Part shown: in pieces, positions 5,849-10,087 of the stretch | Layout of the letters: every line of letters starts with the position of its first letter | Numbering within the stretch: position 1 is the stretch's first letter | Origin: Erysipelotrichaceae bacterium UBA1783 | Lineage (GTDB): Bacteria > Bacillota_I > Bacilli_A > Erysipelotrichales > Erysipelotrichaceae | Assembly: GCA_002315205.1 (NCBI GenBank) | Contig: DCGH01000009.1 | Coordinates: forward strand, 1-10,087 | DNA: 10,087 nt | Direction of reading: 5' to 3' | Notes under the pieces: generated by a model | What the model saw: only the letters and a program-made list of their open reading frames with translations | Told to the model about the DNA's origin: nothing | Databases searched by the model: none | Position numbers and translations under genes: made by a program

Positions 5849-6604
5849 TTAATAAACGACCTTAATCTTGTTATTTTCAAGCATACTGACATATTTTTCA
5901 TCTGGCTGCTTATCTGTAATTACGCAATTAATTTCATTGTAATTTGCAAAATGATTAAATGCGATAATGCCAAACTTAGAGTGGTCAGCTAGAACAAACA
6001 CCTCTTTGGCATGAGTAATGACATGACGCTTTACGGCACCCTCTTGAAGGTTTGTATTGGTTAGCTCATGAGTCAAAGAAATACCTACAGTAGAGATAAA
6101 TGCCTTATTGTAGTTGTATGGATAGAATGTTGTATCAATTAGGAATGTCTTTGAGTCCTTTAACAAGGTTCCTCCTGCACAGATTCCTGTAACATTTGGA
6201 ACATCAACTAAAGCATTCATTACATCTAAGCAATGAGAAATAACAACAACGTTTTTAGTATTCTTTAAAAATGGTATAATGTTTACAGCGGTAGTTCCTG
6301 AGTCAACAAAGATAACATCCTCATCATTAACAAATTCTGCAGCAAGCTTACCAATGCGTTGCTTTTCAGTAGTTAATGTTTGCTTACGTTCATCTAAATC
6401 ACTTACTGTAGTTTTATTTTCTGACTTATCAATATAAACAACGCCGCCATATACCTTTGAAATTAAGCCATTGTCTTCAAATAGCTTCAGATCTCTTCTT
6501 AATGTTTGGATTGAGATATTAAACTTCTCGATTAATTCCTCATTAGAAACGCTCTTTTGCTCCTTGATGTACTCTTCCATGGCTTGTAAACGATTATACT
6601 TCAT
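5849..6604 (-). CDS. DeoR-family sugar-phosphate-responsive repressor
   Basis: This 251-residue regulator is of normal length for the DeoR/GlpR family. The N-terminal helix-turn-helix is at about residues 19-48, including SNEELIEKFNISIQTLRRDL and the following DNGLISKVYGG. The effector domain has the sugar-phosphate loop VDSGTTA (100-106), then GGTL (144-147), EGAVKRHVI (188-196) and LADHSKFG (205-212), which line the pocket in this family. Family members usually repress carbohydrate operons until a phosphorylated sugar binds. The start at 6604 has AGAGGA six bases upstream. It is divergent from the transaldolase-dehydrogenase operon, with 90 bases between, so it is a natural candidate repressor of that operon and of itself. 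The effector is not known; a pathway sugar phosphate is the likely class. Confidence 0.92.
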   Translation of the reverse strand: MKYNRLQAMEEYIKEQKSVSNEELIEKFNISIQTLRRDLKLFEDNGLISKVYGGVVYIDKSENKTTVSDLDERKQTLTTEKQRIGKLAAEFVNDEDVIFVDSGTTAVNIIPFLKNTKNVVVISHCLDVMNALVDVPNVTGICAGGTLLKDSKTFLIDTTFYPYNYNKAFISTVGISLTHELTNTNLQEGAVKRHVITHAKEVFVLADHSKFGIIAFNHFANYNEINCVITDKQPDEKYVSMLENNKIKVVY

Positions 6605-6638
6605 ATAATTTCCTCTTTTTTATTTAAGGAAATTATAT
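6603..6638. promoter_or_regulatory. 12-bp inverted repeat over the DeoR promoter and start, autoregulatory operator candidate
   Basis: ATATAATTTCCT (6603-6614) and AGGAAATTATAT (6627-6638) are perfect inverted arms separated by 12 bases. One arm covers the DeoR -10 box and the other its ribosome binding site and start codon. The predicted mRNA start (about 6625) lies between the arms, so an RNA hairpin would not form in that transcript and a DNA operator is the better reading. A protein bound here would block leftward transcription and could also affect the rightward operon. Confidence 0.5.
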
Positions 6639-6660
6639 AAGTTAATCAAAATATTATCAA
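6632..6660 (-). promoter_or_regulatory. sigma-A promoter for the DeoR gene
   Basis: On the minus strand TTGATA (6655-6660), a 17-base spacer and a perfect TATAAT (6632-6637), predicting a start near 6625 and a leader of about 20 bases with AGAGGA before the ATG. No comparably good rightward promoter is seen for the transaldolase gene in the same 90 bases. TTAATCA occurs there twice in direct repeat (6642-6648 and 6664-6670), 22 bases apart (about two helical turns), a possible regulator site. Confidence 0.65.
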
Positions 6661-6694
6661 CACTTAATCATAAAAAAGAAAAAAAGGAGAAAAC

Positions 6695-7750
6695 ATGAAC
6701 AAATTACTTGAAACTGTTACAAAGTTCCCTCAGACAGAGGTTTGGAACGATTCTTGCTCTTGCGCTGAATTATCATACGCAATGGAAAATGGTGCTACTG
6801 GTGCTACAACAAACCCAGTTATCGTTGGTAACGTATTAAAGAAGGAATTAAAGGATTGGGAGCCAACAATCAGAGAAATCATCGCTAATAATCCATCATT
6901 CAATGAAGATGAAGTTTCTTGGGAAGTAATTAAGGCTTTAGGTGCTAAGGCTAGTAAGCTTTTATTAAATCAGTTCGAACAGTCACATGGTCAGTTAGGC
7001 CGTATCTCTTTCCAGACAAATGCTAAGAATTACAAGAGCACTGAAAAGATGGTTGAACAAGCTTGTGAATTAGCTGCAGTTGTACCAAATAGCCAGATCA
7101 AGGCTCCAACAAGTGCTGCTGGCTTAAAGGCATTTGAAGAATTAACTTATCGTGGTGTATCAATCAACGCAACTGTATCATTCACTTGTCCACAATGTGT
7201 AGCAGTAGCTGAAGCTGTTGAAAGAGGTTTAGCAAGAAGAGAGGCTGAAGGCTTAGATACTTCTTGGATGCATCCAGTTTGCACTATCATGGTTGGTAGA
7301 TTAGATGACTACCTAAAGAACTGGGTTAAGGGCACTGATACATTAATCAGCTCACAGGCATTAGATATGGCTGGTGTTGCAGCTGCAAAGAACGCTTATA
7401 GAATTTATAAGGAAAAGGGTTATAGAACAAAGCTATTAATTGCTGCATTCAGAAACCAGAACCATTGGGAACAGTTCATCGGTGGTGATGTTGTATTAAC
7501 TATCACTTCAGATTGGCAGAGAAAGTACAACGGTTCAAGCGTAGAAATCAAGAACAATATGGATACTCCAGTAGATGAAGCAATCCTAAATGAATTATTA
7601 CAGTACGAAGAATTCAGAAAGGCTTACTATCCAGATGGTATGCAGCCAGAAGAATTTGAACATTATGGTGCATTCATTGCTACTATGAACCAGTTCTTAG
7701 GTGGCTATGATTCATTAGTTCAGTTAATCAGAACATACATGGTGAAATAA
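6695..7750 (+). CDS. transaldolase-family class I aldolase, Gln at the TalB Glu96 position
   Basis: This 351-residue cytoplasmic enzyme has the transaldolase barrel. Aligned by eye to E. coli TalB: Asp19 (VWNDS) to Asp17, Asn40 (ATTNP) to Asn35, Lys136 (QIKAPTS) to the Schiff-base Lys132, Asn158 and Thr160 (INATVSF) to Asn154 and Thr156, Thr197 to Ser176, Arg202 (VGRLDD) to Arg181, and Arg253 (AAFRNQ) to Arg228. The phosphate-binding arginines are thus kept. The strand holding TalB Glu96 (TEVDARL) reads FQTNAKN, giving Gln107. A Gln here is typical of fructose-6-phosphate aldolase (FSA) rather than true transaldolase. Met199 replaces TalB Phe178 (Tyr in FSA). AGGAG lies five bases before the ATG. 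The dehydrogenase gene starts one base after the stop, so the two are translationally coupled. It may be an aldolase or transaldolase for an unusual ketose phosphate; the substrate is unknown. Confidence 0.85.
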   Translation: MNKLLETVTKFPQTEVWNDSCSCAELSYAMENGATGATTNPVIVGNVLKKELKDWEPTIREIIANNPSFNEDEVSWEVIKALGAKASKLLLNQFEQSHGQLGRISFQTNAKNYKSTEKMVEQACELAAVVPNSQIKAPTSAAGLKAFEELTYRGVSINATVSFTCPQCVAVAEAVERGLARREAEGLDTSWMHPVCTIMVGRLDDYLKNWVKGTDTLISSQALDMAGVAAAKNAYRIYKEKGYRTKLLIAAFRNQNHWEQFIGGDVVLTITSDWQRKYNGSSVEIKNNMDTPVDEAILNELLQYEEFRKAYYPDGMQPEEFEHYGAFIATMNQFLGGYDSLVQLIRTYMVK

Positions 7751-7751
7751 A

Positions 7752-8903
7752 ATGGCAAGCACATTTTTAACTCCAAATAAAATCATATCTGGTTCTAATG
7801 CTTTAGTAGAATCAGCATCAACTTTGGCATCTTTCGGTAAGAAGGCTTTAGTTGTTACTGATAACATGATGGTAAAGCTAGGCAATGCTGCTAAGCTTGA
7901 AGCAGTATTAAAGAGTCAGAATATTGATTATGTTATTTATCCTGAAATCAATTCAGAGCCAAATGATCAGATGATTATTGGTGGTGTGGAAGCTTACAAG
8001 GCAAATGGTTGTGATTTCCTAATTGGTTTAGGTGGTGGTTCACCAATTGATAGTGCTAAGGCTATTGGTATGATGAGCACTACTGATGCTCCAATTGCTT
8101 CGTTTATGGGTAAGCTTATTGATGTTGAAATGCCAAAGCTTGTGGCTATTCCTACTACTGCAGGTACTGGTTCAGAAGCAACAAAGTTCACTATCATCAA
8201 CGATACTGCTACACAGGTAAAGATGCTATTAACAGGTGCCTGCTTAATTCCTGTACTAGCAATCATTGATCCACAGTTTACAATGACTGCTCCTAGATCA
8301 GTAACAAGTGCTACTGGTGTAGATGCATTATGTCATGCTGTTGAAGCTTACACCTCAAAGAAAGCACAGCCATTAAGTGATACTTTTGCTTTAAGTGCAA
8401 TCAAGAGAATCTTCAACAATCTAGTTACCTGCTGCAATGAGCCTACAAATGAAGCTGCAAGAATTCAGATGAGCTTAGCTGCTACTGAAGCAGGCATTGC
8501 CTTCAATAATGCTTCAGTTACTATCGTTCATGGTATGAGCAGACCTATCGGTGCCCTATTCCATGTAGCTCATGGCTTAAGCAATGCAATGCTACTTGAA
8601 GGCTGCATGAAGTTTGCTGTAGATGGTGCTTACAACAGATTTGCTGATATTGCAAGATATCTAGGCTTCACTACTGACAGTGATGATAAGACTGCTGCAT
8701 TAGTATTCATCGACAAGCTTGTTGATTTATTAGCACAGCTAAATATTCCTACAATGAGTCAGTATGGTATTGATAAGGAACAGTATTTCTCTGCAATCAA
8801 TAAGATGGCAAGTGATGCTTTTGCTTCAGGTTCTCCAAGCAACACGATCAAAACCGTGACTGTAGAAGACATGATTGAACTATACAAAGAAATTTATAAG
8901 TAA
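7752..8903 (+). CDS. iron-dependent (group III) alcohol dehydrogenase
   Basis: This 383-residue NAD(P)-dependent cytoplasmic oxidoreductase is of the FucO/GldA-like iron ADH superfamily. GLGGGSPID (92-100) binds the nucleotide. PTTAGTGSEAT (134-144) is the usual following signature. The metal ligands are Asp191 and His195 (GVDALCHAVEAY), His260 (VHGMSRPIGA) and His274 (HVAHG), the four used by FucO. The length is standard and no key residue is missing. The ribosome binding site GGTGA lies inside the last codons of the transaldolase gene, six bases before the ATG, and the stop-to-start gap is one base. This tight coupling suggests it acts on a carbonyl product released by the preceding enzyme, such as a hydroxyaldehyde or dihydroxyacetone. 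The exact aldehyde or ketone cannot be inferred. A UUCG-loop terminator follows nine bases after the stop. Confidence 0.93.
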   Translation: MASTFLTPNKIISGSNALVESASTLASFGKKALVVTDNMMVKLGNAAKLEAVLKSQNIDYVIYPEINSEPNDQMIIGGVEAYKANGCDFLIGLGGGSPIDSAKAIGMMSTTDAPIASFMGKLIDVEMPKLVAIPTTAGTGSEATKFTIINDTATQVKMLLTGACLIPVLAIIDPQFTMTAPRSVTSATGVDALCHAVEAYTSKKAQPLSDTFALSAIKRIFNNLVTCCNEPTNEAARIQMSLAATEAGIAFNNASVTIVHGMSRPIGALFHVAHGLSNAMLLEGCMKFAVDGAYNRFADIARYLGFTTDSDDKTAALVFIDKLVDLLAQLNIPTMSQYGIDKEQYFSAINKMASDAFASGSPSNTIKTVTVEDMIELYKEIYK

Positions 8904-8911
8904 TTAATTAG

Positions 8912-8933
8912 GATGACTTCGGTCATCTTTTTT
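8912..8933 (+). terminator. rho-independent terminator with UUCG tetraloop
   Basis: GATGAC-TTCG-GTCATC followed by six T (8928-8933), a 6-bp stem closed by the very stable C(UUCG)G loop. It closes the transaldolase-dehydrogenase operon, so the dehydratase gene downstream needs its own promoter. Confidence 0.92.
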
Positions 8934-8941
8934 AATAATTA

Positions 8942-8951
8942 AAAAATTACC
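8942..8951 (+). promoter_or_regulatory. AAAAATTACC element upstream of uxaA
   Basis: This is the only plus-strand AAAAATTACC copy noted in the spacers, again oriented toward its downstream gene. The core continues as TTACCATATT, a 10-mer also present at 2967-2976 in the EIIB spacer. It ends 23 bases before the -35 of the uxaA promoter, a usual place for an activator site. Confidence 0.45.
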
Positions 8952-8974
8952 ATATTATTCTATATTTACTCTAT

Positions 8975-9003
8975 TTCCCATTTATTGTTTTAAATGCTAG
9001 AAT
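8975..9003 (+). promoter_or_regulatory. extended -10 promoter for uxaA
   Basis: TTCCCA (8975-8980), a 17-base spacer and TAGAAT (8998-9003), with TG at 8995-8996 giving an extended -10 (TGCTAGAAT). The predicted start is near 9010, leaving a leader of about 46 bases. The weak -35 fits activator dependence. Confidence 0.55.
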
Positions 9004-9055
9004 AATACTAGAATTTTATGGTTTAGCATAAATGAAGTAAAGGAATGGTATTTTT

Positions 9056-10087
9056 ATGAATAAAATTATCCATATTAATGAAAATGATAATGTTTGTGTT
9101 GCATTAGATCAGCTTTCAGCCAATGAGGTCATTGATGGTATTACACTACTAAATGACACACCAAGAGGTCATAAGATTGCAAGTCAAGACATTAAAGAGC
9201 ATCAGCCAATTATCAAGTATGGCCAGGTCATTGGTGAAGCAAAAAGAGCTATTGCTAAGGGTGAGCATGTTCATACTCACAATATGCAGACTAGATTATC
9301 AGGAGCTTTAGAATATAGCTACAATCCAGTAGACATCAAAGACAAAAAGGCAGAATGTCCATATAAGCTAACAGGCTATAGAAGAAAGAATGGTACTGTT
9401 GGTATTAGAAATGAACTATGGGTTATTGTTACTGTAGGCTGTATTAATTCTGTTGCAAAGCAAATTGTAAATCAGTTTAGAGCAACACATGATTTAAGCG
9501 ATATCGATGGTATCTATACCTTTGAGCATCCATATGGCTGCTCACAAATGGGACAGGATCATGAAACTACCGTTAAGGTATTACAGGACATCGTAACTCA
9601 TCCAAATGCTGGTGGTGTATTATTACTTGGCTTAGGCTGCGAAAACAATCAGCTACATCCTTTCTATGAAGGATTAAAGGATATTGACGAAGACCGTATT
9701 GTTTACTTTAATTGCCAAGAGGTTAGCGATGAGGTAGAAGAGTCAATAGTTGCATTAGAAAAGCTATATGCTGCAATGAAGAATGATCAGAGAGTACCAA
9801 TTGAATTTAAAGATTTAACCTTTGGTTTAAAGTGTGGTGGCTCTGATGGTTTCTCTGGTATTACTGCCAATCCATTATTAGGCAAGTTCTCTGATAAGGT
9901 ATTAAGCTATGGTGGTAATATCATTTTAACTGAAGTACCTGAAATGTTTGGTGCTGAGCATCTATTAATGAATAGAGCTAGAAACGTTGAAGTCTTCAAC
10001 GATATTGTTAAGCTAATTAATGACTATAAGCAATACTTCATTGACAACAATCAGGTTGTTTATGAAAATCCTTCTCCAGGAAATAAA
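9056..10087 (+). CDS. uxaA: UxaA-type altronate dehydratase, C-terminus cut off by the window edge
   Basis: 344 codons are open to the last base. Full-length relatives have about 490-500 residues, so roughly the last 150 are missing. The N-terminal SAF domain (about 1-75) ends in HVHTHN (71-76). The large domain then shows GYRRKNGTVGIRNE (107-120), HPYGCSQMGQDHE (158-170), GLGCENNQ (192-199) and GLKCGGSDGFSGITANP (257-273). Cys129, Cys162, Cys195 and Cys260 are in conserved positions. Family members dehydrate a sugar acid; D-altronate gives 2-keto-3-deoxygluconate, and GarD relatives use galactarate. The single-chain form with N-terminal SAF and PRGHKIA (36-42) is typical of UxaA. AAAGGA lies 11 bases before the ATG, slightly far; a nearer ATG at 9045 is out of frame and closes after four codons. 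It is a separate transcript from the dehydrogenase gene but may share the activator element. It points to a uronate or aldonate branch; a different sugar acid is possible. Confidence 0.9.
   Translation, partial: MNKIIHINENDNVCVALDQLSANEVIDGITLLNDTPRGHKIASQDIKEHQPIIKYGQVIGEAKRAIAKGEHVHTHNMQTRLSGALEYSYNPVDIKDKKAECPYKLTGYRRKNGTVGIRNELWVIVTVGCINSVAKQIVNQFRATHDLSDIDGIYTFEHPYGCSQMGQDHETTVKVLQDIVTHPNAGGVLLLGLGCENNQLHPFYEGLKDIDEDRIVYFNCQEVSDEVEESIVALEKLYAAMKNDQRVPIEFKDLTFGLKCGGSDGFSGITANPLLGKFSDKVLSYGGNIILTEVPEMFGAEHLLMNRARNVEVFNDIVKLINDYKQYFIDNNQVVYENPSPGNK

Noticed and set aside
6603..6638. RNA hairpin hiding the DeoR ribosome binding site
   Set aside because: The predicted transcription start near 6625 leaves the upstream arm out of the mRNA, so a DNA operator explains the repeat better. 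It would return as an option if a start upstream of the repeat were found.
6695..8903. Sulfoquinovose breakdown by sulfofructose transaldolase with a sulfolactaldehyde reductase
   Set aside because: The transaldolase plus ADH pairing is suggestive, but the phosphate-binding arginines are retained, the protein is longer than I recall for those enzymes, and no sulfoquinovosidase or sulfonate exporter is in view. It cannot be excluded without the flanks.
1..10087. CRISPR arrays, insertion sequences, tRNA or rRNA genes, phage or defence genes
   Set aside because: No spaced identical repeats of suitable length, transposase-like frames, terminal repeats or RNA-gene signatures were found on either strand.

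Overview
The window reads as part of a carbohydrate-use locus from a low-GC member of the Bacillota. The evidence is AT-rich spacers, strong AGGAG-type ribosome binding sites, sigma-A-like promoters, TTA/AGA-rich codon use, and a fructose-family phosphotransferase (PTS) with a PRD-type activator. A gut Erysipelotrichia or Clostridia-like lineage is plausible, but the sequence alone does not settle this.

Layout. A leftward arm on the minus strand reads, from right to left: a DeoR-family repressor (5849-6604), a LicR/MtlR-type PRD activator (3652-5631), a stand-alone fructose-type EIIA (3092-3625), a 236-bp regulatory gap, EIIB (2541-2855), EIIC (1392-2501), a class II ketose-bisphosphate aldolase (424-1308), and a RpiB/LacAB-fold isomerase cut by the left edge (1-312). 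A rightward arm starts 90 bp from the DeoR gene: a transaldolase-family enzyme (6695-7750) and an iron-type alcohol dehydrogenase (7752-8903), separated by one base and closed by a UUCG-loop terminator (8912-8933). After that comes an independently promoted UxaA-type altronate dehydratase cut by the right edge (9056-10087).

How the genes may work together (inference). The PTS takes up and phosphorylates a sugar or sugar derivative. The RpiB-fold isomerase and class II aldolase would rearrange and cleave it. The transaldolase-family protein keeps the Schiff-base lysine but carries Gln where E. coli TalB has its catalytic Glu96, as in fructose-6-phosphate aldolase (FSA), so it may be an aldolase whose carbonyl product is handled by the translationally coupled dehydrogenase. 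The UxaA homologue adds a sugar-acid branch. No single substrate is fixed by the genes visible here.

Regulation. AAAAATTACC elements recur in the spacers upstream of EIIB (twice), the activator gene and uxaA, always in the orientation of the downstream gene. This suggests a local regulon under the PRD activator. That activator has lost the usual phospho-acceptor residues in PRD1 and in its EIIB-like domain, keeping one PRD2 histidine and the EIIA histidine. The DeoR gene has a near-consensus promoter inside a perfect 12-bp inverted repeat that looks autoregulatory. EIIA and EIIC end in nearly the same acidic tail (EEI[I/V]DLDID[F/L]). No tRNA, rRNA, CRISPR array or insertion sequence was seen. 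No gene-free stretch exceeds 300 bases; the longest are 2856-3091 and 5632-5848, both described as regulatory regions.
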